From Engraulis encrasicolus (taxonomy: Eukaryota; Chordata; Actinopteri; Clupeiformes; Engraulidae), in assembly GCF_034702125.1 (NCBI RefSeq), contig NC_085880.1:44809577-44873576 (forward strand): a stretch of DNA of 64,000 nucleotides. The letters run 5' to 3'. Made by a program: the position numbers and the translations under genes. Below are positions 35,437-50,912 of this stretch, piece after piece (the stretch's first letter is position 1; every line of letters begins with the position of its first letter). Under the pieces are notes generated by a model. It ran no database searches, was not told where the DNA came from, and saw nothing but the letters and a program-made list of their open reading frames with translations.

Positions 35437-36473
35437 CCGCCTTGGTATGTTTTGGCCCTAAGGCTCCTCGCTGTCTCTCTGCCTGGATTCCCAGGGCAGC
35501 GGGCAGCATTACCCCAGACCAGACCTGGCCAAGTTAACATGTGGACTGTATCCTCTACCACAGTGATGTTTGGAAGTTCAGTTAAGGATGAAACAATAGA
35601 AGCCAAATTCTTTACTTTGGGAAAAAGCAATTTTGTCGTCACCTCCCATTTCAACAGAATTGGGAATGGGAGCAGGGGAAGTGTTTAAAATGCATAAAAA
35701 GCTAATATTGATTTAATGGTTAGAATGAAAACTGAATTCGCATACGTGTTCTTTATGATTGCTCTACTGCACCTCAGTGGTTTGACCTAATACTGTACAG
35801 TATAGGTATTTATCGTGCACATTTACCAAGTGAGTGACGTTATTTCAAGGCTATTTACAGAACCCGGAGCCTCAAGTGCCTTAAAATTATACTGCCATAT
35901 GAAAACAGCTTTACACTGGGCTCTGTAGTGGGAGGGAGGGGAGGGGGGGAGGGGGACAAGAAAGGGATGGGAGAGGGAGATGCTGAGGCGAAGACTCAGA
36001 TGAGGCATTTACATAGCGCAGCTCCAACCCCGGGCCGGGCCGAGGTTCTTCAAACAACACAGCCTTATTGTACTGATCGCTATCTTAACTGAGGAGGCGG
36101 ACGCTAATGGCATTTATTGGTCTAGTGTGGCGTTGTATAATGTGGCGCAGCGGAGTGGAGAATACCTTATAAGCATGATAGGGACCATGCTAAACCAGAC
36201 TAGCGGAGTGGAGAATACCTTAGAAGCGTGATGGTGGACATGGTAAACCATAGACGCGTAAATCATGTGTATTATTAACAAATGTGAAATTGAAATCATA
36301 TTTCATAATAATCAATGACTGAATCCATGAAGTTGAAATCATATTTTTATAATTATAATAATTCTCACAATAATTTTGGCTTTGCTCTCAAGTGTTTTGC
36401 TCTCTAAATGATGAATATCGTAAGTGATGCTCATTGTGGTAACCTATGTTCTCCAGTAGATCAGAACATGGCT
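35437..36473. other. No gene recognised
   Basis: Unassigned. A short duplicated phrase 'agcggagtggagaatacctt' occurs at about 36149 and 36203. Confidence 0.4.
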
Positions 36474-36622
<149 letters not shown>

Positions 36623-36916
36623 TCACCCTTTACAAATAACACTCAGATTAATTTGGACTTGTTTTGGGGCATCTGGGGAAAAAGGTTTAGTATTCAAGTA
36701 CTTAATACTCAAATGTCACATTGTATAGCAACAGCATTAAGATATGAGATATGAGCTTTTCATATGATGCCATATCCCCATAAGCAGTTACAACATTAAT
36801 TACAAACATCGTGTACAAATGAAGAGAGGGGGAAAAAACATTTTGACCACTAGATAATGCAGAATAGACTAGAGAATAAAAAGTTAAGTCTGGACGGGGA
36901 AGGCGAGGTTTTAGCA

Positions 36917-37125
36917 CAGTGTATCCTAACCTTTTTTGACTCGCGTACCCCCTAAGCCTATTTGTTGTACCATGAGGACCCCCTATCCCATGGTCTCTCT
37001 ATATATTCCTTTATCCCAGTATGACTATACTCTATTCAATTGTCATTATCACATTTTTCCGCGTACCCCCTGAGGTGTGCTCGCGTACCCCTAGTGGTAC
37101 ACGTACCCCTGGTTGGGAAACACTG
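36917..37125 (-). mobile_element. hAT-type MITE, family F, copy 2
   Basis: The left end CAGTGTATCCTAACC and right end GGTTGGGAAACACTG are inverted. It is flanked by a perfect 8-bp duplication ttttagca (36909-36916 and 37126-37133). Internal 'cgcgtaccccctgaggtgtg' is the inverse of the copy at 13735. Confidence 0.92.
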
Positions 37126-37133
37126 TTTTAGCA

Positions 37134-39530
37134 GAGGAATATGCTCTTCTGGGGAAATACTATAGCAGCTCTGGCTAATACGGCATCTAGACTGACTGAT
37201 TTTCTCTGGCTCACGAGTCTCAAACATGAGGTCTTGGACCTCACATGATAAACTGTAGCAGGCCAAACATTACGAGGTTTAAAGTTTTTGAGGCTTACAT
37301 TCCTGAAATAGATTTCCGACTACATTCCACAATCGTGCATTAAATAAATCTCCGCTGCGCTAATCCTGAAAAGATTTTATATTTAGGGAGACACTTAAGC
37401 TGCAATAACGATAATGCTGTCATCATCTTACACTTAATACGGGCCTGCACAGTACAGAGGGGTGGCAAAAAGTGTTGTTGGACAATTCTAATGTGACTAT
37501 AAAATTATAATGTTATTTTCCTGCAAAGCGTAGACTATTTTATAGGCTATCACCACGTCTCTTTGTAGGCCTACATCACAGCATTCTTTAATCTAAGACC
37601 ATATTTGTAACAGCATATGAGGCAGATTTGGAGTGTCCTTTAGCTAACTTTTAATCATATTAGCGCTTTTACAATGTGACATGCACTTCTTTGAATAGCA
37701 TAAATGTCAGTAACCTGTTTTGCCACTTTCGAAGCCCAAAACAGAGTGATGGTGGTGGTGGTGGTGCTGTTGGTGGTGGTCGGGAGAGACTTTGTTGCTA
37801 TTCTAGGCTGTCTTTATTGTTGTCAGGGTTTTGACGTTCTTGGCGGTGTGGTGGCGGCGGCGGTGGTGGTGGGTTAGTTACTACTGACTGCACTGCACTG
37901 AACTTGACCTGACTGTGACACAGGAGGAGTAGTCTTGTTTCTCTGGACCCAATAAAGGGAGCCTCATAGGAGGTCCTGCACCGTGCACCATACCAGGAGT
38001 TCATGTAAACAAGGTCTCTTACCCACTCCCCTTCTCATCAGTACCCCAAACACAGAGGAGGGGTCCTGGGCTGGGGAGAGAGTAATACAAGGCCCATCAG
38101 AAATACAAACGCACCTCCACCGCGCCATTTAGTAAACCATATACAGACAGGATGCTATCCTTTGAGGTAATGTAGAATGAATTAAACATGTAAAGCACAT
38201 TAATGTTATTCACAAATACATGTAATTTAATTGCACAGGGGCTTTGCCGTTCATCACTTGCACTTTCATCATGAGATGAAATTTACTGATATTTACTGCA
38301 GTAAAATACTGCAGTAAAATACTTCAGTCCATATAATACTTCCGATCTTAGCAGGAGTGACGCTTGGATGGAAGTAGGCATTCACACATACACACATGAA
38401 TTTGTGTATGCTACTGGACACCATTTCCTTTAGGATTAATACATTTGACTCTACTCTCTCTACTCTACTCTGTCTCATTCAAAGATAAAACAATTGTCAT
38501 CTGTTTTTTTCTCTAATGTATATATATAATATTAAATCTGGTTTAAAGACATACGGTAGTTCTAGAGGAGATGTCAACAGCCACAAATCATGCTCAGATT
38601 AAACACTGTACGTGGGCCATCATCATGTAGTGTATTGGCAATGAGACCAGCTAAGACTAGATAAAGTCCCATAGTCTCATAGATTATTCTTTTAGGCCGA
38701 TATACTGTACATATAGCCTATAGAAAACATTTGCCCAATTTCCTAGGCAGTTTGTTTTTACCTTCATCCTGTGTTTATGATTCCTAAAATATTATTTCAA
38801 AATGCTCAAATGTCAGTGAAGCACATTTCCTACAGAACTCCAACAATAATATTTGCAAGTGGGTAAAATCACAATAAATTCACCCGTGCAATATTTTATA
38901 AATATATTAAATTATGCATGTAATTATGTCATTGAGAAATGAAGAGTAATTACACATAAAAAGGTTTTTATAACAAGCCCTAGCCAGAGGGCAAGTATCT
39001 GCGTTAGTGCTATCTCCTCAGCCAACGCTGTTGTCTTATAGGCCCACGAGGAAAAAAAAGAACCCTGTCTCCATGGTGACATACCACTTAACCAACATCA
39101 GTTACAACCAACACAAGTTGGCAGCGCATCAACTTGGCACAGGACAAAGACATCTCAGCATATTTCCCTCCTTTTGTATTTACCCTACTTTTACCATAAT
39201 CATGTCTAAACAGCGGCTGCGGTAAAAAAAAAAAAAAAAAAAACGGTACGAGTGCAGCTTATAACGTCGCCAGTGAAATATGTGATTAGAATTTTGCCCA
39301 AATTTTGAGTTCTTATTATGATGTCATAATGTCTTTGCAAGATTTTTAACACAGACGTCTATGGGAGCTGTAGAGTGTTCCAGTAAAATTCTAGAAGAAC
39401 CTCTAGAAATTCCTTACTCCTCAAAGGGTTTTAAGTCAAATATGACAGGTGTAAATAGCTGGTCGGGGCTGAAGCAGAGAAACAGAGAGAAGAATACACA
39501 CACATGTAAGAGGCAGTCGGAGTGTCACTG
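37134..39530. other. No gene recognised; GGT-rich patch
   Basis: Largely unassigned. A GGT/GGC trinucleotide-rich patch lies at 37747-37875 and a 21-base A run at 39223-39243. No exon could be supported. Confidence 0.45.
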
Positions 39531-39543
39531 AGAGAGAGAGAGA

Positions 39544-39587
<44 letters not shown>
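39531..39587. repeat. (GA)n microsatellite
   Basis: GA units with one AACG interruption. Confidence 0.96.
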
Positions 39588-39589
<2 letters not shown>

Positions 39590-39639
39590 TCGAGTACGAC
39601 CGCCGATATTCTATTCCATAAACTCTGCAAGGAGACATG

Positions 39640-40310
39640 TGAGAGAAGCTTGCTCCTGCAATTAGCCGAGGTTTTAATGAAAACAGTCTGTTAATTAAAG
39701 GAGGTTAAATTAAACTGTAATTCCCACAATGGGTTTGGGCCACATCGTGTCTTTTTTTCCTGTGTTTTCTACCTTTTCTGTGAGAAGGTAGTTGTTTTTA
39801 TTCCCTCTAAAAAAACTAAATTGAAATTAAATGTAGAAGAAGCATTTAAAAAAAGAAAAGTAAGCAAGACATGCAGTCTTTTTTTGTTCTATGTCTTCAG
39901 TTAGTCTGACTGCAATGCCCATTGTCCCTTAACCCTCCCCCCTCCCTCCTCCCTTTCCTTTCCTACAGAGGGAAGATTATGGTATTATATAAATAATTTG
40001 TATGATAATTCATTACAGGGCCATCGTTTAAACTTTAATTGGTCTAAATGAAGAGACATTTCACACCATTTAGATAAAAAGAAAAAGGAGGCCAGAGTAA
40101 TGAAAAGAGTGCTGGCTATCGGACTTCAGAGGCTGGCTCTAAATGAAAATGTAATTGCAGGCGGAATGGTACAAGAGGAACAAATCAGGCACTGCAGATC
40201 TGCCTGCATCTTCAGACGGCCGTGTGAAAGCTAATGACTGAACAATTTGGAACATTTACTTACCCCAAAGGCTCTCATTAAGTCAATCATAGGCTAAGCC
40301 GAGACCTACT
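39640..40310. promoter_or_regulatory. Candidate conserved non-coding block
   Basis: This stretch lacks recognisable repeats apart from short homopolymers and pyrimidine runs, has no exon-like frame, and carries homeodomain-type cores such as TTAATTAA (39691-39698) and several TAATT/ATTA motifs. Its texture (long, AT-balanced, repeat-free) resembles vertebrate conserved non-coding elements. Nothing in the sequence alone proves conservation. Confidence 0.3.
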
Positions 40311-40698
40311 CACAAGCGATGTGGGTACTCTGCATTTATTTCCACATCAATGTGGAAGGTCTGCATGGCTCATCCCTTTTTGCAGACAAAAAAAATACCA
40401 TCATCCCCCCCAAAGTAATTTATTCTGGATCTTTGAAAGGATAATGGCCAATTATTTGTTTATAACACTGCTTAAATTTTCATTAGATAGATTAATGGAA
40501 TATCATGTACTGTCAACACAGGAGTGAGGAGTGCTGCGTCAGAGATAAACGGGAAGGCAGATGATGTCGCCGTGTTGGTAAATTGGTTTTCCTCGCCTTT
40601 TTTCCTCAGCCCTTGACCAAGTGAAAATGTAAGCAGACAGAGGACTGCTGGGAGAGGGGAGACCATTGAGACTGGAGAATAAGGAGTGGAGACACACA

Positions 40699-40938
40699 CA
40701 GGGGCTGGACTGGGGGAGAAATAGGGCCCTGGCACTTTTGGTTTAAATACCCCCACCCCCGCATAATTAGCGGGGCAGAGCAGACTCACCGGTGGGCCCC
40801 GCAGCCTTGTGGGCCCCTATTGTCAGAAATGTACAAAGAAAATTTAAAAATATTTTAATATTTCTGAAAATAGGGGCCCACAAAGGTGCAGGGCCCACTG
40901 GGAAATGCCCGGTATGCCAGATGGCCAGTCCTGCCCTG
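40699..40938. mobile_element. hAT-like MITE of the 'CCAGTCCAGCCCTG' family
   Basis: Ends CAGGGGCTGGACTGG and CCAGTCCTGCCCTG are inverted. Two long internal inverted blocks ('gtgggcccctattgtcagaa' and 'tttctgaaaataggggccca') fold back on each other. Target duplication is weak. Confidence 0.7.
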
Positions 40939-42154
40939 TCCACATAGCTGGTGGTCATATGCAGTGACCCCCCTCCCCGTTCAAGCGGTGAATATTTGTG
41001 AAGCTCAATTGTCTCAGAAGCTAGCTGTGTTTGTTGTTCAGAGCAGCTGAAACCTATACTGTAGGTGAGCAGCATGTGAAGGCGTTTGAGGAAAGCAGTT
41101 GTTTTAGTGTCATTGGCCCTTTTCACTAATTGAAGAAGCCCCACAAGAGGAGTCAGAAATACATCTTCTTTGAGTGATGTTAACTGAGTGTGAAAATGGA
41201 GCCAAGCCCCAGTGGTTTGAAGCTGTGACTGACTTGTGAATTGATTACAAAAAACGAAAAAATGAAAATCCGTATACCACAGAGTAGAGCAAAAAAGTAA
41301 ACACAAAATTGTCCCTAAAAGGCAGTCACACAGAAAGGTGGCAGATCCATTTTTGATGATAAAATACTAAATTAACATAAGAAAAACAGGTGTTTCAAGA
41401 AACAGCATAAAAGGTACACCATACAAAATGGGGTATCACTCCTGTATTCGTAAAAAAAAACCTATTTCTCATACATTAGTAGCCTGCTGTAGGTATTTTA
41501 GATGTGCTATGAAGTGTCAAAATATCATGTGGTGTGACTGTCACCCCAAGACTGCTTGACTTTCAACTGCTTTAGATGTATGCTAAATCTCTTCCAATAT
41601 ATTTGTCTCTCTTGGGCATTTGATATTGTCTAGAATAACACATATATTTAATTGTCTGCATTGTGAACAAAATGGCTGATGGGGTGAACTAATGTGGCTA
41701 ATGTGGTGGCCATCATGCTTAGCAAACGAAATCACAACTTAATGTTTTTAGAAAGGTCCATGTGGGTTAAAATGTGTAAACCAACAACTCCAAATGGATA
41801 TGGAAATTATGCAAGGTTAAAAAAAACATATATGTTTAAACAAGGTGTAAATTGCACTTTTCATACATGAAAAGGTGGATCTTGTCCACCTGGAATTTGA
41901 ATGTTCAGCTTCAAAACGTACTGTACTTTAGTCATACCTAGTAAATATAATTTAACTATTTGGTGAATATTCATGAAAAGATTTGGCTATAGACTGCAAA
42001 GTTTCAATATGCAGCATAGTTGCAATACCTACTCTGGCCACCATCCTACACAGTGCACCTTTAATGCACAGCCTAGGGGGCAGCACCTGCCAAGAAGGTA
42101 CCAAGATGTGCTATACATGGGTTTCCAATGTTAGAAAAACATTGGCTGAGCACT
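40939..42154. other. No gene; fragment related to repeat family G
   Basis: Around 41855-42060 'gcacttttcatacatgaaaa' and 'gtgaatattcatgaaaag' recall family G (14437, 30891). The 179-residue minus frame at 40767-41306 and the 114-residue frame at 41983 show no domain. Confidence 0.4.
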
Positions 42155-42700
42155 CAGGGATTCCAAAATGCTATGCGGCTAGGTGTTTAACATCAGAAGT
42201 CCCATTGGAGTCCTGCACAGTGTATGACAAGAATCTGTCGTCTTGTCAGCAGTGTGTTATATCAACTTGCCCGAATGTTGTACTCTTGATGACAATGTTT
42301 CGGAGAACATATTGCCATGTCGCTTAGAATTCTTTGGATTGCTGCCTAAATAACGCTATATTGTGTAGCAAGATGTTAGCCACTGCTGAGAAGGCGGGGT
42401 TTCGGGACTAGACGCAGCCTCTGATTGTTTGGAGGCTGCTGTCACTCAAATGTTGCACTCACGTGTGATTGGCATGATACAATATACTTAATTTACAAAG
42501 CATGCAAAACAATTCTGATATACACACTCTAACATATGTTTTCCCAGAAAGTAGTCGGTAGGAGTACGGAAAACACGGAAACTGCACGGAACCATCCAGC
42601 CGACTAGAAAACAGGTTTTAACCACTCATCACACTGGTGCAATAGGACGTCCAATCGGACTTCCAATGTTAACACCCAGCCCGGCATTTTGGAATCCCTG
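42155..42700. mobile_element. TIR element, about 546 bp
   Basis: The left end CAGGGATTCCAAAATGC and the right end GCATTTTGGAATCCCTG are a 17-bp perfect inverted repeat, followed inside by inverted 'gtgtttaacatcagaagtcc' and 'ggacttccaatgttaacacc' blocks. No matching 8-bp flank is seen, so the superfamily (hAT-like ends) is tentative. Confidence 0.7.
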
Positions 42701-43729
42701 TCTGTGTAATCCATGCCAGGATGTCTTAATTGATTTGACCCCACATGTAGACCAGTGACCTGTCAGACCCTGTTTTGTGTATATTTGTGTAATTGCATCC
42801 TTTTCAATCTACTTTTTCACATTTTGTCCTAGCGTGTACATTTATAGTTGGCTTATTGTTTAACAACCATTGTGCTGGTTTTGTTTATAAGTCTCTTTTG
42901 TTAATGCACTGTTTATTTAGGGCACTGTCAATAAGTCTGCACCACTTTTCACATTTTCACTGTACATCCTCATTGTGCTTCTTCATTTATTCTGTTTAGT
43001 GACCATCCTTTTTTCGTGATATCGTTGGGAGGGGGTGTGGGTGCGGGGTTTGTGATGGTGCTGCCCCCTCTCGTGGGCCAGCCTGGGAAATTCCCTAGTC
43101 GGCCTGCCCCTAGGACCACCTCTGGGTGTAGAGGACATTCATCTGAGTGATTTGTCTACTGTATTAAAGGGACTCCAGGTAGGATTAAAAGTTTAATTAA
43201 TCACTGTCCCGAGTCAGCCGATGATTATGCGATTCATTAGTGAGTGAACGATGACAAGACGGGCATGTTCTCCATTGACTTGCATTGACCGTTGGTGCCT
43301 ACACTACCTACAGAAGATGGGAGGCACCATGTGCCATTTCCCAGTGCTGTCCCGAATTGCTGTGTCACCTCTAGTCTAATGTTCTACCTCTATGGTTGAG
43401 AATAAATGGAGTTCTGTACTGTAGATGGCGGTAGTGCACATCTTGTGCAAGCCACCACCAAACATCACAGAAAAGAGAAGAACAAGGAGGGACAACGCCC
43501 CCTTAGGAGACCAAACTTGAGCACACTCCTTTGCATTGGGTTGGCGGAGTTTTAATTATCTTACTCTACTAAGAAAATCTTTTTATCCTGGTTTGACATA
43601 TCATCATTCACTTCCAGATCCAGAACTTCACACAGTAAGTCTGTCTCCCTGCGTCTTTGCACACAAGCAGAAGGTGAAACATTTCATAAACAGGTCCCGA
43701 AAGTAATACATAACAATCTGTAGCGAAGG
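42701..43729. other. No gene; hAT family fragment near 43060-43130
   Basis: 'gtgggccagcctgggaaatt' resembles the CCAGTCCAGCCCTG family. Otherwise unassigned. Confidence 0.4.
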
Positions 43730-43812
43730 GGAGTAGAGTTGCCCAGCTAGGACTCGAACCCAGACCTTCTGGGGTAGTAAACTGGGGGCTCTGACCGCTA
43801 CACCAAAGAGCC
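43730..43812 (-). mobile_element. tRNA-like sequence, probably a SINE head
   Basis: On the minus strand 'tggtgtagcggtcagagc' resembles an A-box/D-arm and GGGTTCGAGTCC is an intact B box, spaced as in a tRNA. The intervening region cannot form a proper anticodon stem, and I do not see a 7-bp acceptor stem, so this is unlikely to be a working tRNA gene. Confidence 0.55.
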
Positions 43813-45574
43813 AGGCTCGTTGGCATGACAGTCAGAACACACCCACAACCCTAGTGATGGTCACTCCATCACACAACCCTGCCAACAAATCCCAGTAATC
43901 CGATGCTTAGTGTAGCCTATCTGATCCATATGTGAGATGTAGCCATCTATGCTATTAGCTTTTGGCTCCATACAGAAGGTTCAACATGGGGGGCAATCAA
44001 AAACAAATAATAAACAATTCAACATCTCTGGCCGGCGATCAAACTTCCAAATCCTAGGGTATTACTCCAATCAAAGTTCGGTGCCATTTGGATCAAAAGA
44101 TCCGGTAAAGGTCTAGCCCCATAAGTTCAAGATACTCAGACAGACACAATGTAGAATTGCTCCCTGTGCTTACCTGTTGCTCAGTAGTAGCTCGGGCGGC
44201 CACCATGTTTATTTTCAGATTCACTTTTGCAGGGGAGCTGTCGCATGGCATTCTGGGTAGGAGGCAGCAGTAGCTGTATTTGAAATTGTGCAACGACTGC
44301 CAGCGACGATAGCAGAGTATATAGAGATATGCCAATGTAATAGGTTGCTATGGGCACCTAACGCGACCAGGTTCCGGGCTGCCTAAAGGGCCGTGTCATA
44401 ATACTCCTAGCATTGAATGGAACAGTCCTTAGGTCTGCCTAGGTCTGCCTAAAGGGGGATTTCCCCCCCCTACCCCTTGCAATAATAGAACCCGGAAACA
44501 ATGGGCCAATGGAACCTCTCTACTCTCTCTGACGATAGTCAGCAAGGCACTGTGGGGTGGAAATGTTGCATGATGGTTAGAAATAGCGTTTGACTTGGCC
44601 AAATTTAGTCCTGGTGTCAGAAAGTCGCAACGTGTCACATCAAAGCAATTGCAGACAGGCTGTGGAATTCCTGCAAATGCTGATCTCCGTTGATGCTTGT
44701 TGCAAGAGTCGGCATACGGGCACACTCCTAAAAAAGTTTGCAATGCATCCTTCTTCATGTCCTCCTGCCCCCCTACACCTCGTATGTCATGTGCTACATA
44801 GATCAAACTGGTGTGAGCTCATCGTCTCATGAGGATTTGTATTCTACTTGAGTTAGGTGTTGTTGATGGGAGGTCTGCAATAACAGTGAGTTCTCGCTCA
44901 TGTGGGGCAGATTGTCATCGATCGACGAATCCAGCTAGTAAGTCACCAACTGATGTTGCCTTCAAATATGTCTGTCACACAAACTATTGAAGACATCTAC
45001 CCGAAGAGGAAATAAACCAATTTCCCTTTGGATCGGCAATCGATGACTCTATGCTCAGTTAGCCAACTAAAAAGGCAGCGAAATTAGCGGTTGCGAACAC
45101 AGCCCTTGTATGATACGCCTTTTGATCCAGCACTTGATGGCACACTTGATGACACACCTACGTAATGCCAGCTTCGGTTTACTCATCAGGGCAACATATG
45201 ATACCCTACCCTACTCTCCCACGCAACCTACACCAGTGACAGGGGACAGAGCAACCTTGTGACCCCTGCACCATTAACGATCATTGTCATAATCTGTATT
45301 AATGTGACATTGACATTTAACTTTGGCCTTTGAGTAGGCCTACCTAGGGTCTGGATTCTCGCCTCAGAATAAAGTATCAACCAGCGTAGTCTTCGATAAG
45401 ACAGTATGAGAGGCAGAGCCTCTTTGTCGGAGCTGCCCATTGCCTATCCATGCTATATTCGTGTGAAATTGGGTTTGGGGGTCGGAATTGTGTCGGAAGC
45501 GAAAGTGCTCCACAGTGCTGTTAGAACTGATGTGCGGAGACCCATACTTGTAACCAAGGCCTATAACTCCTGTG
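43813..45574. other. No gene recognised
   Basis: Includes a short duplication 'aggtctgcct' (about 44430-44450). The 125-residue minus frame at 44429-44806 shows no domain. Confidence 0.4.
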
Positions 45575-45813
45575 GGGTATTAAAAGAAGATTCTGAGAAA
45601 AAGTCCGCTGCACCACCCGGATTTCTTTTGCTCCCAATATTTTATTTTTACGTGACGTTTCGGGTTTTACCCCTTCTTCAGATGCAAAAGAAATCCTGGT
45701 CGTGCAGCGGACTTTTTCTCAGAATCATCTAGTCACTTGTGGTCCTGCTCCCAGGTCAGACGTTCCTGTGGATGTGCGAGCTTTCCATCATTACCTCGGG
45801 TATTAAAAGAAGA
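45575..45813. mobile_element. Foldback (hairpin) element 2
   Basis: Arms of 43 bp (45589-45631 and 45684-45726, beginning gattctgagaaaaagtccgc) pair with two mismatches. The 52-bp core contains 'gacgtttcgggttttacccc' and 'ttcttca'. A 71-bp tail follows. The identical 16-mer gggtattaaaagaaga flanks the unit (45575-45590 and 45798-45813). Same plan as elements 1 (31572) and 3 (52217). Confidence 0.85.
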
Positions 45814-45816
45814 ACA

Positions 45817-46185
45817 TGATTAAGTGATAAACCTGGTTAAGTTACCCGGCCTACAAGAAGTTGTGAAACTCATAAGGGATAGCCTGCCGGCATCGGGACC
45901 CACTAGTTTGACGCCATCTCGGTACTTACGTGGTATATCAAATGGTAATCAAACATTTCAAACAAGCGATTTAAGGTTAGGGTTAGGGTTAAGGTTAGGG
46001 TTAGGTTTAGGTTTAGGTTTAGGTTTAGGGTTAAGGTTAGGTTTAGGTTTAAGGTTAGGATACCGAAAGGGCGTCGAATTAGTGTGCCGGCATCATCTAG
46101 TTAAGAAAATGAGGATCCAGGCTCTTCTATTAGCTGATTTACAGCTATCTCCAGGTAAAAATAATCTGGTTTACTTCAGAGTTTG
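45817..46185. repeat. Dispersed repeat family K, copy 1, split
   Basis: 'ttaagtgataaacctggt' (about 45818) and 'gttaagaaaatgagga' (about 46100) are shared with 54893-55065. It is interrupted at 45895-46084. Confidence 0.7.
45895..46084. mobile_element. TIR element with telomere-like internal repeats, copy 2, nested
   Basis: Shares both ends, 'ggtaatcaaacatttcaaac' and the TTAGGG-like tract (about 45974-46058) with the copy at 34897. It is flanked by the identical 10-mer tgccggcatc (45885-45894 and 46085-46094). The right end appears about 6 bp shorter than the left. Confidence 0.85.
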
Positions 46186-46755
46186 TTGTTCTTGTGGTAA
46201 CACAGTATAGTATACCTAGTTTAAGTGGTGAATATGAATTTTAATCAAGTTGTTGCGGCTGTGATATTTCCAATGTGCTGTAGTTGATTATCATTGTTAG
46301 TTGTGTTTTCAGTTATGTTTACATGCTATTGATGCAGTCTGTGTCATGTAATTTCCAGTAGCCAAACTAAAGGGCGTGACCCAGTTTTTCTCCTATTTAA
46401 AACAAATCACATGTCTCACAGGAGTCCATCTCCATTCTGGAGCTAAATGCTGTAGGCATGACTCCACATCCTTTAGGGATAATATTCACAACTGGGGAGG
46501 GTGAGAGGAAGGGAAGGGGGGGGGGGGGTCACTTTAATTGCTTGCCAGGCAAATGTACTGTAGCCACATGTTATGTGGTGAGTTTTGCAGATGATTTTAT
46601 TGTCCTAAGAGGTTTTCTGATTATTGGACGAGGTCTATAAAACCGTCCTCCCTGGTTTATGTAATTACTCATTTGATAGCATTCAGACCTCTAGACATGC
46701 AAACCTCTGGTCAATCATTTGTCACATTATTTGGGTAAAATCATGTGCCCTAGAG
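46186..46755. other. No gene recognised
   Basis: Unassigned, with a 14-base G run near 46515-46528. Confidence 0.4.
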
Positions 46756-47118
46756 CAGGGATTCTTAACCTTTTTGACGTCGAGGCCCATTTTTTCCAGT
46801 GCACAGTGTCCCGGGGCCCATTGTACCCATTTACCCTTTATATTACATCATACTTGGCTATATTATATTATAGTATGATAATAAAATATAGGCTTATAAT
46901 ATTGGTATACATTATAAATAAATAGGTTATTACTGAAGTATTTTTTTCATTGCTTTATGACAGAGTTGCGTTTGAGGGAAAAGACGCATGTAGTCTATTT
47001 AATAAGCGGTCCCACAGCCCAAGCGGCCCAATGGTGCGAAACTGAAAGTTGACTGCAGCCCTGGAGGTTGTGAGTGTGGCCCAACTTTGGGCCGCGGCCC
47101 TATGGTTAAGAATCCCTG
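46756..47118. mobile_element. hAT-type MITE, 'cagggattcttaacc' family
   Basis: Ends CAGGGATTCTTAACC and GGTTAAGAATCCCTG are a perfect 15-bp inverted repeat. The flanks ccctagag (46748-46755) and ccctagat (47119-47126) match at 7 of 8. It has no coding capacity. Confidence 0.9.
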
Positions 47119-47298
47119 CCCTAGATTACCTTGCTCTGTCTACCTTGCCTTTATTGTTACTGGCTACTACTACAGATCATTTGAATGTACTGTAAGTGAT
47201 TCAGTGTAATGAAGGGGTATATATGTTTGTTATGTTTTTGCTTCTTTGATTTTGCCTTGGTAAGTGTAAAGTGATTACTTCACAAGAGCTGTATAGTT

Positions 47299-47546
47299 AC
47301 CTCCACCAAGGAGGTTATGTTTTCGGTGGCGCTGGTTTTTGTCTGTTTGTCAGCAGAATAACTCGAAATGTTATGTACCGATTTTGGATGAAGTTCACCA
47401 TTGCGGGATAGGGCCAATTTTGACATTACAGTTTCTAACTCTGCAAAAACAAGGCAGAAAGACTTGGGGGGGGGGGGTCAATAGTCAAAGTGATCTATCA
47501 AACAGCTTTCTTGGCGGAGGTCTGCACTCTCTGAGCACATTTCTAG
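47299..47546. mobile_element. TIR repeat 'ctccaccaagg ... ttggcggagg'
   Basis: The left 'acctccaccaaggagg' and right 'cttggcggaggt' are inverted relatives. The body has 'tatgttttcggtggcgctgg' and 'aactcgaaatgttatgtacc', matching a repeat widespread in fish from memory. Ends are approximate. Confidence 0.65.
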
Positions 47547-50688
<3,142 letters not shown>

Positions 50689-50912
50689 ATGTACTGCACC
50701 AATCTACCTTCGTGAGGCCACTGCTACTGGAGCACACCAACAAGGTGGGGCCCTCGCTCCATGTGAGGCCCAAATCCTGGACCCCATATGTTTTGACCCC
50801 TTTTGCATGAGCAGTTTTTTTGTAGTTTTATTTTGTTTTGCTGGTAAAAGTAAAAGTGTAAAAACATTTCCTCACTGACAGGTTAAGGTTAGGGATTGTT
50901 TGGGCACAGTTA

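Noticed and set aside
40767..41306. 179-residue minus-strand open frame
   Set aside because: It overlaps the inner part of a hAT-like MITE (40699-40938) and shows no recognisable domain.
41983..42327. 114-residue Cys-containing open frame that might be a zinc-finger exon
   Set aside because: Cysteine spacing does not fit a known finger, and half of it lies within the 546-bp TIR element.
43730..43812. Functional tRNA gene on the minus strand
   Set aside because: A- and B-box-like sequences are present, but acceptor and anticodon stems do not pair; more likely a SINE head.
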